DNA of 64,000 bases from Flavobacterium hungaricum (GTDB lineage: Bacteria > Bacteroidota > Bacteroidia > Flavobacteriales > Flavobacteriaceae). Location: the NCBI RefSeq assembly GCF_015182285.1, contig NZ_PRDM01000002.1, forward strand, positions 62,001 through 126,000, read 5' to 3'. Made by a program: the position numbers and the translations under genes. Below are positions 44,909 to 52,380 of the stretch, one piece after another; position 1 is the first letter of the stretch; each line of letters starts with the position of its first letter. The notes below the pieces were generated by a model, which did no database searches, had not been told where the DNA came from, and saw only the letters and a program-made list of their open reading frames with translations.

Positions 44909-45161
44909 GATTTTGGTTATGGTTTTAAATTTGGGATAAATATATTTAAAATAAATTGACAATTAATTTCTCACAACATTATTTTCTTGTTATGATTAAA
45001 AGTAAAAAAGCAAAATAAATATAGGGTGCTGAATAACATGTTTTTACAAGAAAAAGGATACTTTAAATTTCGATCCGAATTTTTCTTCCTGCATTTTTTT
45101 AAGTTTGAAATGCTTTGATAAGCGGATAAAAATATTCAAAATTACCTTGCCATAACACAAA

Positions 45162-45196
45162 ACGAGGACACCATTTCTGATGTCCCCGCTTTTTTA
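45162..45196 (-). terminator. Possible terminator below the mutarotase gene
   Basis: Arms CGGGGACA and TGTCCTCG (minus strand) pair with one G-U and enclose a 12-base loop. Only four T residues follow on the minus strand, while the plus strand has seven, so strength and direction are uncertain. Nothing else is recognised in the 346-bp gene-free stretch 44909-45254. Confidence 0.4.
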
Positions 45197-45254
45197 CAAA
45201 AAAAATATAATTAAAAATTACACTCTTTTACAAGAAAATGTATGTTTTCCTAAA

Positions 45255-45590
45255 TTAAAGATGGAATATTTTTTCCATCAAAACCCATTTTTGGCCTGGC
45301 TTTGCCCACGGTAAAGCTTGTTGGAATTTCCACATTAAAGTTTCCCATTCCTGCACTTTTTCGTTTGCAGCTTCGGCCGCGTCTTTTTTCTCGAAAGAAA
45401 AATTTTCATCGCCTTCAATTATCATAAATAATCTATTTCCGGTGCAATAAATATCCAGAACTTCGATACCCGAATCTTGAATGCTTTTTTTAATTTCCGG
45501 CCAGATATTTTGGTGCAGTTCTTTATATTCTGCGATCAAATTTTGGTCGTCTTTTAAATCTAAGGCCAAACAGAATTTTTGTGTTGCCAT
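45255..45590 (-). CDS. L-rhamnose/L-fucose mutarotase (RhaM-like)
   Basis: The 111 residues fit the L-rhamnose mutarotase family: CLALDLKDDQNLIAEYKELHQNIWPE at the N-terminus and the WETLMWKFQQALPWAKPGQKW box near the C-terminus. It interconverts sugar anomers so that the dehydrogenase has the right form. The neighbours (FAH hydrolase, two SDR dehydrogenases, UxaA-like dehydratase) point to L-fucose. Last gene of a minus operon, 11 bp after the FAH gene. Confidence 0.85.
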   Translation of the reverse strand: MATQKFCLALDLKDDQNLIAEYKELHQNIWPEIKKSIQDSGIEVLDIYCTGNRLFMIIEGDENFSFEKKDAAEAANEKVQEWETLMWKFQQALPWAKPGQKWVLMEKIFHL

Positions 45591-45601
45591 ATTTTTATTA
45601 T

Positions 45602-46456
45602 TTATGAATATGCTACAGCAGTTTGTTTACTAGTGCCTAAACCTTCAATTCCTAATTCGATTACGTCGCCCGCTTTAATGTAGATTGGATCTGGTTTAAT
45701 TCCTAATCCAACTCCCGGAGGCGTTCCTGTACTGATAACGTCGCCAGGAAGTAATGTCATGAACTGGCTTAAATAATGCACTAAAAACGGGATTTTAAAA
45801 ATCAAGTTTGAAGTGTTACTGTTTTGGAATGTTTTTCCGTTTACAGTCAGCCACATTTTAAGATTGTTTACATCTCCAGCTTCGTCTGGTGTAACCATTG
45901 TCGGCCCAAGAGGAGCAAAAGTGTCGCTTCCTTTTCCTTTTGCCCATTGTCCGCCGCGTTCTATTTGAAAGGCTCTTTCGCTGTAATCATTCAGCAAACA
46001 ATATCCAGCGATGTAGTTTGGAGCATCTTCTTCAGAAACGTAACTTGCTTTTTTTCCTACTACAAAAGCCAATTCTACTTCCCAATCTGTTTTTTCACTG
46101 TTTTTTGGAATGATCAAATTGTCGTTTGGTCCGCACAAAGAAGTTGTTGATTTAAAAAAGATAATTGGTTCTGCTGGAATAGCCGCTCCAGTTTCTTCGC
46201 AGTGATCTACATAGTTAAGACCAATACAAATAATTTTTGAAGGTCTTGCAACAGGAGAACCTAAACGTACTGAATCGCTTACTTCTGGTAATGATGGATT
46301 GCTTTTTAAAGCTTCTTCTAATTTCTTTAATCCGTCATTTTCAAAAAAAGCTTCGTTGTAATCTGTCGTTACGATAGACGAAACGTCGTATCTTTTATCA
46401 TTTAGAAGAATTCCTGGTTTTTCTTTTCCTTCTTCTCCGAATCTAATAAGTTTCAT
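45602..46456 (-). CDS. Fumarylacetoacetate hydrolase-family enzyme (2,4-diketo-3-deoxy-L-fuconate hydrolase candidate)
   Basis: The 284-residue protein has the FAH core: KIICIGLNYVDHCEETG, then EPIIFFKSTTSL, DWEVELAFVVGK with the metal-binding acids, and LPGDVISTGTPPGVG. In the non-phosphorylative L-fucose route the FAH member splits 2,4-diketo-3-deoxy-L-fuconate to pyruvate and lactate, which is consistent with the neighbours. The same fold acts in other diketoacid pathways, so the substrate is inferred from the operon. Confidence 0.85.
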   Translation of the reverse strand: MKLIRFGEEGKEKPGILLNDKRYDVSSIVTTDYNEAFFENDGLKKLEEALKSNPSLPEVSDSVRLGSPVARPSKIICIGLNYVDHCEETGAAIPAEPIIFFKSTTSLCGPNDNLIIPKNSEKTDWEVELAFVVGKKASYVSEEDAPNYIAGYCLLNDYSERAFQIERGGQWAKGKGSDTFAPLGPTMVTPDEAGDVNNLKMWLTVNGKTFQNSNTSNLIFKIPFLVHYLSQFMTLLPGDVISTGTPPGVGLGIKPDPIYIKAGDVIELGIEGLGTSKQTAVAYS

Positions 46457-46534
46457 ATTCTTTTCTTTTTTAGTTTTTTTTCTGCCACGAATTATGATTT
46501 ATTTAAATCTTTATTGTAGCCTTATTTTTTTTTC

Positions 46535-46643
46535 GCCACGAATTCACGAATTTTTATTTTTATAACTCGTGAGATCTGTGTGAAATAAATTAACCCCGAA
46601 TTTCACCAATTATAATTTGTAAAAATTCGTGAATTCGTGGCTA
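46535..46643. repeat. Extragenic inverted repeat, ATTCGTGGC family (copy 2, best preserved)
   Basis: Left arm 46535-46556 and right arm 46622-46643 match at 21 of 22 bases, around the core CGAATTCACGAATTT, with 65 bp between them. It fills most of the 195-bp gap between the FAH and SDR genes, and a degenerate GCCACGAATTAT half-copy lies at 46485. Confidence 0.85.
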
Positions 46644-46651
46644 TTCTTTTG

Positions 46652-47416
46652 TTAGTTATTCAATTTAATAAATCCGCCGTCAATTGGATAGTCAGAACCG
46701 GTGATAAAAGACGATTCGTCACTGCAAAGAAATAACGCTAAAGTAGCGATTTCTTCTGGTTTGCCCATTCTTCCGATTGGCTGCGACTGTGACAGTTTTT
46801 CGAAGATTTCTTCCTCTTTTCCTGGATAGTTTTTAGAAATAAACCCGTCTACAAACGGAGTGTGCACTCTTGCAGGAGAAATAGAATTACATCTGATTTT
46901 ATCATTTAGATAATCTTTTGCAACAGACAAAGTCATTGCCATAACCGCACCTTTTGCTGTAGAATAAGCAAAACGATCTGGAATTCCAACCCAGCATGCA
47001 ATCGAAGCTAAGTTTAAAATTACGCCGCCTCCTGCACCTTTCAATGCTGGAATAGAAGCATGAAGACAGTTGTAAACTCCTTTTACGTTTACATTCATAA
47101 TACGGTCAAAATCAGATTCAGATGTTGTATCAACTTTTCCAACATGAGCAATTCCGGCATTGTTTACTAGAATATTAATGTTTCCGATATTTGCAAAAGT
47201 TGTTTTTACCTGTTCGTGATTCGAAACGTCGCAAGCGTGAGCAAAAACATTGCCACCAGCAGATTTTATTTCTTCAACCGTTTCTTTTGCAGATTCTTCT
47301 GTTAATTCTAAAATATGAACTTCTGCGCCTTGTTTAGCAAAAAGAACTGAAATTGCTCTTCCAATCCCGCTTCCGCCGCCTGTAATAATGGCTTTTTTAT
47401 TTTGTAATGAAAACAT
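46652..47416 (-). CDS. SDR dehydrogenase (2-keto-3-deoxy-L-fuconate dehydrogenase candidate)
   Basis: A classical SDR of 254 residues: cofactor motif TGGGSGIGRA, NNAGI, NLASIA around the catalytic serine and Y-x3-K in FAYSTAKGAV. In the L-fucose pathway an SDR oxidises 2-keto-3-deoxy-L-fuconate to the 2,4-diketo acid, exactly between the dehydratase and the FAH enzyme that flank it. It lies 41 bp from the UxaA-like gene. Confidence 0.82.
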   Translation of the reverse strand: MFSLQNKKAIITGGGSGIGRAISVLFAKQGAEVHILELTEESAKETVEEIKSAGGNVFAHACDVSNHEQVKTTFANIGNINILVNNAGIAHVGKVDTTSESDFDRIMNVNVKGVYNCLHASIPALKGAGGGVILNLASIACWVGIPDRFAYSTAKGAVMAMTLSVAKDYLNDKIRCNSISPARVHTPFVDGFISKNYPGKEEEIFEKLSQSQPIGRMGKPEEIATLALFLCSDESSFITGSDYPIDGGFIKLNN

Positions 47417-47457
47417 ATTATGTGTGTTTAGTAAGTTATTTTTAATTTGAAATTAGA

Positions 47458-49113
47458 CTATAAAGATACGCCGCGTTTCCAAGGAATAAAATCGTCTTGG
47501 TTTAATTGTACCGCTTTTGGAATAATCTCGCCGCTCGCCGCTTTGATGCAGTATTCTAAAATTTCCTCGCCCATTTCTTCAATAGATTTTTCTCCGCTAA
47601 TGATCGGACCGCAGTCAATATCGATAATGTCTTTCATTCGCGTTGCCAAAACAGAATTGGTCGCCACTTTAATTACAGGACAAACCGGGTTTCCTGTTGG
47701 AGTTCCTAATCCTGTTGTAAACAAAATTAAAGTTGCTCCAGAAGCCGCTTTTCCGGTTGTTGCTTCAACATCATTTCCAGGCGTACAAACTAAATTTAAA
47801 CCTGGTTTTGTCACCAATTCGGTATAATCCAAAACATCAATTACAGGAGAAGTACCGCCTTTTTTGGCAGCTCCAGCGCTTTTAATAGCATCAGTAATCA
47901 ATCCGTCTTTGATATTTCCCGGCGACGGATTCATATGAAAACCTGAACCTACTTTATGTGCTAGTTCATCGTAAGATTCCATTAAATCAATAAATTTTCT
48001 CGCTTTATCTTCTGTAACACAACGGTCAATTAAATTTTGTTCTGCACCGCATAATTCTGGAAATTCTGCCAAAAGAATTTTACCGCCTAAAGCTACAACT
48101 AAATCAGAAGTGTAACCCACAGCAGGATTTGCAGACACACCGCTGAAGCCATCGCTCCCGCCGCATTTTACACCAATGCATAAATCACTCAAAGGCGCAT
48201 CAGTTCTTTCAAATTTATTGATTTCGATTAAACCTTCAAACGTTTTTTTGATCGCATTAGTAATCAAAACCTCTTCACTTTCGGTTTGCTGTTGTTCAAA
48301 AATAAACAAAGGTTTATCAAACTCTGGGTTCTGTCTTTTTACATCATTCACAAAATCCTGAACCTGTAAATGCTGGCATCCTAAACTCAAAAGAGTGATT
48401 CCTCCAACGTTTGGGTGATTGGCGTAAGATGCCAATAAAGCACTCAAAGTAGCAGCATCTTGACGCGTTCCGCCACAACCGCCTTGATGGTTTAAGAATT
48501 TAATTCCGTCCACATTTTCAAAAACACGTTTGTTTTTTGGCGTAGGATTCAATTCAATATTGATGTCGTTGATATCATTTCCTTTCAAATAACCTTCTAG
48601 CAATTCATGTGTAAACTGATTGTATTTATCAGTTACAGCATACCCCAATTGCTTGTGTAAAGCTTCTTTTATGACGTCAAGATTTCTGTTTTCACAAAAA
48701 ACAGTTGGTACAAAAAGCCAGTAATTGGCTGTTCCAACGCGTCCGTCTTTTCTTTTATATCCTTTAAAAGTTCGGTTTTCAAATTTAGAAACATCTGGTG
48801 CAGTCCATTCGTAAGAAGCATTTCTATAAGCGTAAGGATCTGCTGCATGTTTCAGGTTTTCAGTGGTCATTAAGCTTCCTTGTGCTACATCACACTGTAC
48901 TTTTCCAACCAAAACACCATACATATTAACCTCTTCTCCCTGCTTCATATCCTGCATGTAGAATTTATGTTTGGCTTTGATGAGGTCTTGCAAAATGTAA
49001 TTTTCATTTTCAAAATGAATGGTGTCCCCTTTTTGAAGATCGGTCAGGGCAACCAAAACATTATCGTCTGGATGTAGTTTTACAACCAGTTTTTTAGTAG
49101 TATTATCAAGCAT
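47458..49113 (-). CDS. UxaA/altronate dehydratase-family protein (L-fuconate dehydratase candidate)
   Basis: The 551-residue protein has an N-terminal SAF-like domain (about 1-95) followed by the large UxaA/GarD catalytic domain, with KRKDGRVGTANYWLFVPT, HQGGCGGTRQDA, GLCIGVKCGGSDGFSG-like text (CIGVKCGGSDGFSG) and CTPGNDVEATTG. Family members dehydrate sugar acids. In this setting the substrate is probably L-fuconate. First gene of the minus operon, divergent from the AraC regulator. Confidence 0.83.
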   Translation of the reverse strand: MLDNTTKKLVVKLHPDDNVLVALTDLQKGDTIHFENENYILQDLIKAKHKFYMQDMKQGEEVNMYGVLVGKVQCDVAQGSLMTTENLKHAADPYAYRNASYEWTAPDVSKFENRTFKGYKRKDGRVGTANYWLFVPTVFCENRNLDVIKEALHKQLGYAVTDKYNQFTHELLEGYLKGNDINDINIELNPTPKNKRVFENVDGIKFLNHQGGCGGTRQDAATLSALLASYANHPNVGGITLLSLGCQHLQVQDFVNDVKRQNPEFDKPLFIFEQQQTESEEVLITNAIKKTFEGLIEINKFERTDAPLSDLCIGVKCGGSDGFSGVSANPAVGYTSDLVVALGGKILLAEFPELCGAEQNLIDRCVTEDKARKFIDLMESYDELAHKVGSGFHMNPSPGNIKDGLITDAIKSAGAAKKGGTSPVIDVLDYTELVTKPGLNLVCTPGNDVEATTGKAASGATLILFTTGLGTPTGNPVCPVIKVATNSVLATRMKDIIDIDCGPIISGEKSIEEMGEEILEYCIKAASGEIIPKAVQLNQDDFIPWKRGVSL

Positions 49114-49272
49114 TGTTTTGTTGTTTTTTCTTTTTTGTGTCGTTACTTTTTCAATTTCAAAATCAATTTAACTTCTTGATTCCCTATAAAATTCAGGCGG
49201 TAAACGAAAAATAAAAGTAGTTTTTTTATGAATTGATTGTTAGTCTGATATTATCCTTCTATAATCTTTAAT

Positions 49273-49280
49273 TATCTTTG
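49273..49280 (+). promoter_or_regulatory. -7 promoter element of the AraC gene (TATCTTTG)
   Basis: It matches TAnnTTTG and ends 5 bases before the ATG at 49285. Transcription would start at or next to the ATG. No -33 TTG is in place. Confidence 0.55.
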
Positions 49281-49284
49281 CGAT

Positions 49285-50151
49285 ATGAAATTGGAACAAA
49301 CTAAAATAACGCCCTATCTCAACACCAAAGTTTCGGTGCTGAATCGGATTGAGCCGTTTTTTCAAGCGCCTTTTCATTCGCATCCCGAATTAGAATTAGT
49401 GTATGTAAAAGAGAGTTTTGGAAAACGCATTATCGGGAATTCGGTAATGCCTTTTGAGCCTGGCGATATGGTTTTTCTTGGTTCTGATATTCCCCACGTC
49501 TGGTTGAATGACGAGAAATATTATCAGGGAATTGAAGAGCTGAAAGCCAATTCTATTGTTGTTTATTTCAACAAAGATATTTTTGGATCTGCTTTTTATG
49601 AATTACAGGAAACCCAAAAAATAAACGAGCTTTTTGTTCAGGCAGGAAAAGGGATTTCGATTATTGGCAAAACGAATAAACAAATTGCTAAAAAACTGGA
49701 AAAACTGGTTGCCAAAAAAGACTTCGAAGTCATTGTCGGACTTTTTGAGATTTTGTCGATGCTCTCGGATAGTCAGGATAAGATTTATATTAATGACGAA
49801 ATTTATTCGTTAATGCAAAAAGATTCTAAAACCGATCGTATTTCGGAGGTTTTTCAATATGTGAATAAAAATTTTAAACGAAATATTTCCTTAGAAGAAA
49901 TTGCCGCTGTAGCGAATATGACGCCAACGTCTTTCTGCAGAATGTTTAAACTGAAAACCAAAAAGAATTTCATGGATTACCTGCATGAAATCAGGATTTC
50001 GAATGCTTGTAAATTGCTATTAGAAACGGACAAAAGCATGTCTGAAATCGCGTATGAATGCGGTTATAAAACAGCTTCTAATTTTAATAAACTTTTTAAA
50101 AAGTGCAAAGCAATAACTCCGACTGAGTTTAAGAATAATGCGAAAAATTAA
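49285..50151 (+). CDS. AraC-family transcriptional regulator
   Basis: 288 residues: an N-terminal cupin-like sensor (FHSHPELELVYVKESFG, GDMVFLGSDIPHVW) and a C-terminal pair of helix-turn-helix motifs (ISLEEIAAVANMTPTSFCRMFK and MSEIAYECGYKTASNFNKLFK). It probably senses the sugar and controls the divergent UxaA-SDR-FAH-mutarotase operon. A 171-bp gap lies between them. The predicted mRNA is nearly leaderless. Confidence 0.94.
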   Translation: MKLEQTKITPYLNTKVSVLNRIEPFFQAPFHSHPELELVYVKESFGKRIIGNSVMPFEPGDMVFLGSDIPHVWLNDEKYYQGIEELKANSIVVYFNKDIFGSAFYELQETQKINELFVQAGKGISIIGKTNKQIAKKLEKLVAKKDFEVIVGLFEILSMLSDSQDKIYINDEIYSLMQKDSKTDRISEVFQYVNKNFKRNISLEEIAAVANMTPTSFCRMFKLKTKKNFMDYLHEIRISNACKLLLETDKSMSEIAYECGYKTASNFNKLFKKCKAITPTEFKNNAKN

Positions 50152-50177
50152 ATTAATTCGAATGCGAGAAATTATAT

Positions 50178-50206
50178 TTGACATATTTAAATTATGTGTA
50201 TTTTTG
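50178..50206 (+). promoter_or_regulatory. Promoter of the KilA-N gene (TTG-N18-TATTTTTG)
   Basis: TTTG (50177-50180) and TATTTTTG (50199-50206) are 18 bp apart and match the Bacteroidota -33/-7 consensus well. The leader to the ATG at 50253 would be about 42 bases. Confidence 0.7.
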
Positions 50207-50252
50207 AGTTTTTTCTTAATAATAATCTGTACTGCACTAAAGAATTAATGAA

Positions 50253-51209
50253 ATGATCAAAAGGGTAATAAATGTCGAGGGAAAAAAGATTTCTATTATA
50301 AAAGTGGGAAATGAAGATTATATTTCTTTGACAGAAATGATAAAAAATGAGCAGGGAAGTGACCACATAAGGAATTGGATGAGGAATAGAAATACTATCG
50401 AGTATTTAGGTACGTGGGAAAGTATTTATAACCAAAATTTTAAAGGTGTCGAATTCGACACCTTTAAAAAAGAAGCAGGATTGAATACATTTAATATGAC
50501 TCCTAAAAAGTGGGTGGAAGCTACGAGTGCCAAAGGAATTATTTCTAAAGCTGGTTCTGGCGGTGGTACATATGCACATAAAGACATTGCTTTTCATTTT
50601 GGTATGTGGATCAGTCCCGTATTTCAACTTTATATTGTAAGGGAATACCAAAGACTAAAAGATATCGAATCCAATACTTACAATTTAGAATGGGATGTTA
50701 GAAGGTTAATGGCAAAAGTTAATTATGTGCTTCAAACAGACGCTGTTCAAAAACATATTATACCAAAAAGCAGTCTGCCATTTGATAAACAAGGTATCGA
50801 ATATGCAAACGAAGCAGATTTGCTTAATGTGGCATTGTATGGCTACACAGCAAAAGAATGGAAGGAAGCCAATTCTAATTGTGAATTAGGAGAAAAAAAC
50901 ATGCGTGATTTTTCCAGTATTACAGATTTATTGATAATGTCAAATCTGGAAACTTTAAATTCGGAAATGATAAAGCTAGGCACTCCAAAAGATAAAAGAT
51001 TTGAATTGTTAAGAAATATTGCAATTGAGCAACGTGAAAAATTCGAAAAAGTAGATATAATTAAATCCATTAAAAAATTAGATTCAACCACTTATATTAA
51101 TGCTGAAAATCTAACTGCGAATGAAATTGAAGCAGAATCTAAAAAAGATATATTAGAAGCAAATAAAAATAACTTAACCAAGTTTAAAAAGAATTTAAAA
51201 AAAGAGTAA
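50253..51209 (+). CDS. KilA-N domain protein
   Basis: The 318-residue protein has an N-terminal KilA-N DNA-binding domain (YISLTEMIKNEQGSDHIRNWMRNRN ... GTYAHKDIAFHFGMWISPVFQLYIVREYQRL), a fold found in phage and large DNA virus proteins. The C-terminal part is helical and lysine rich. It is alone, with its own promoter, between a sugar operon and its dehydrogenase gene, and may be phage derived. It contains a perfect 32-bp palindrome. Function is unknown. Confidence 0.85.
   Translation: MIKRVINVEGKKISIIKVGNEDYISLTEMIKNEQGSDHIRNWMRNRNTIEYLGTWESIYNQNFKGVEFDTFKKEAGLNTFNMTPKKWVEATSAKGIISKAGSGGGTYAHKDIAFHFGMWISPVFQLYIVREYQRLKDIESNTYNLEWDVRRLMAKVNYVLQTDAVQKHIIPKSSLPFDKQGIEYANEADLLNVALYGYTAKEWKEANSNCELGEKNMRDFSSITDLLIMSNLETLNSEMIKLGTPKDKRFELLRNIAIEQREKFEKVDIIKSIKKLDSTTYINAENLTANEIEAESKKDILEANKNNLTKFKKNLKKE
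50438..50469. repeat. Perfect 32-bp palindrome inside the KilA-N gene
   Basis: The two halves are exact complements around GAATTC (50451-50456). The coding strand reads FKGVEFDTFK and the opposite strand has a frame that reads the same peptide. The KilA-N gene could bind it as an autoregulatory site, or it may be a remnant of an inserted element. Confidence 0.95.
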
Positions 51210-51247
51210 GTTCAAATTTGCAACATCTGCGTGAAATAAAAAATATA

Positions 51248-51317
51248 GCCACAAATTACAATTCTCAAGATTTAATTTTTTAAATAAAAATTCGAGTTGA
51301 TTAGTGTAATTCGTGGC
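51248..51317. repeat. Extragenic inverted repeat, ATTCGTGGC family (copy 3)
   Basis: GCCACAAATTACA (51248-51260) pairs with TGTAATTCGTGGC (51305-51317) at 12 of 13 bases, between the convergent KilA-N and SDR genes. Confidence 0.7.
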
Positions 51318-51327
51318 AAAAAACTTT

Positions 51328-52107
51328 TTAAATAGAACGATCCAAATGCGTATAACCACCGTCAACATAAATAATCTGTCCAGTCGTATGGCTTGATTTT
51401 TCAGACAATAAGAAAACAACCATATTCGCAATTTCCTCAACGGTTGTCATTCTGTTTTCTAACGGGATATTTTTTGTAATTGCGGCTAGTTTTTCTTCTT
51501 TATTTTCAAAAGTATTAATCCATGTTTCGTAAAGCGGAGTGTAACATTCTGCTACAATAACAGCGTTTACACGAATGCTGTATTTCAGTAATTCTACCGC
51601 CCATTCTCTTGTTAAGGCATTTCTTCCTCCGTTTGAAGCAGCGTAAGCCGAAGTGCCGCCTTGACCTGTTTCAGCAGTTTTAGAACCAATGTTTACAATC
51701 GCACCTTTTGATTCTTTTAAGTACGGAAGTGCATGCTGCGCCATCAAATAATAATGCACTAAATTTTTGTGCAGGGAAGCAGCGAAATCCTCATAATTTC
51801 CGTTTTCTAATCCAACGCCGTCATTAACTCCGGCATTGTTTACAAGTCCGTCAATTCTGCCAAACTTTGCGATTACGGCTTCAACAGCTTTTTTGCAGTC
51901 TTCGGGTTTGGTAAGATCGGCAGCAACTTGATGCGCTTCTTTTCCAATGGCTTTTAATTCTTCTACGGCTTTGATGTTGTCATTTTCGTTACGTCCTACG
52001 ATAAACGGAATAGCATTTTCTTCGGCAAGAACTTTAACGATTCCTAAACCGATTCCTTTTGCGCCTCCAGTAACAATAATGATTTTTTGGGTTAATGATA
52101 ACTGCAT
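51328..52107 (-). CDS. SDR dehydrogenase (L-fucose dehydrogenase candidate)
   Basis: 259 residues with VTGGAKGIGLGI, NNAGV, NIGSKTA at the serine and Y-x3-K in YAASNGGRN with an unusual Asn in place of Lys (YAASN): the catalytic Lys position should be checked. C-terminal GQIIYVDGGYTHLD fits the family. It probably oxidises L-fucose to L-fucono-lactone. It is set apart from the other fucose genes by the AraC and KilA-N genes and reads toward them. Confidence 0.75.
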   Translation of the reverse strand: MQLSLTQKIIIVTGGAKGIGLGIVKVLAEENAIPFIVGRNENDNIKAVEELKAIGKEAHQVAADLTKPEDCKKAVEAVIAKFGRIDGLVNNAGVNDGVGLENGNYEDFAASLHKNLVHYYLMAQHALPYLKESKGAIVNIGSKTAETGQGGTSAYAASNGGRNALTREWAVELLKYSIRVNAVIVAECYTPLYETWINTFENKEEKLAAITKNIPLENRMTTVEEIANMVVFLLSEKSSHTTGQIIYVDGGYTHLDRSI

Positions 52108-52156
52108 GATTTGTATTTTATTATGATTTGAAATTCTGTTTAGGTTGTAAACTTAA

Positions 52157-52294
52157 TTTTTTTGCCACAGATTAAAGTATTAAAATGATTTAAAAAAATC
52201 TGTGAGAGTAAATATGTTGGTACGAATTTCACCAATTTATTTTTTATAAGTATTTTGAAATTTGAGTAATTCGTGAAATTCGCGGCAAAAAAAT
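52157..52294. repeat. Extragenic inverted repeat, ATTCGTGGC family (copy 4)
   Basis: TTTTTTTGCCACAGATT (52157-52173) and AATTCGCGGCAAAAAAA (52278-52294) pair with a few mismatches. Further ACGAATTTCACCAATTT-like text lies between the arms. It lies in the 273-bp gap before the symporter terminator. Confidence 0.65.
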
Positions 52295-52316
52295 CTCAAC
52301 AATTACTCTTTAAAAA

Positions 52317-52353
52317 TTTACAGCTGTTGTTCATGACAAACAACAGCTGTAAA
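52317..52353 (-). terminator. Terminator of the symporter gene
   Basis: A 15-bp perfect stem TTTACAGCTGTTGTT / AACAACAGCTGTAAA with a seven-base loop is followed by a T-run on the minus strand. It sits just after the symporter stop codon (52381). Confidence 0.88.
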
Positions 52354-52380
52354 AATAGAGAGAATTAGAACTGATATTTA

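Noticed and set aside
50406..50651. Open frame opposite the KilA-N gene
   Set aside because: It exists because the palindrome repeats the same peptide on both strands; no start signal or known domain supports it.
50253..51209. Prophage remnant around the KilA-N gene
   Set aside because: A single gene without integrase, attachment repeats or other phage genes does not support a prophage, although phage origin of this gene is possible.
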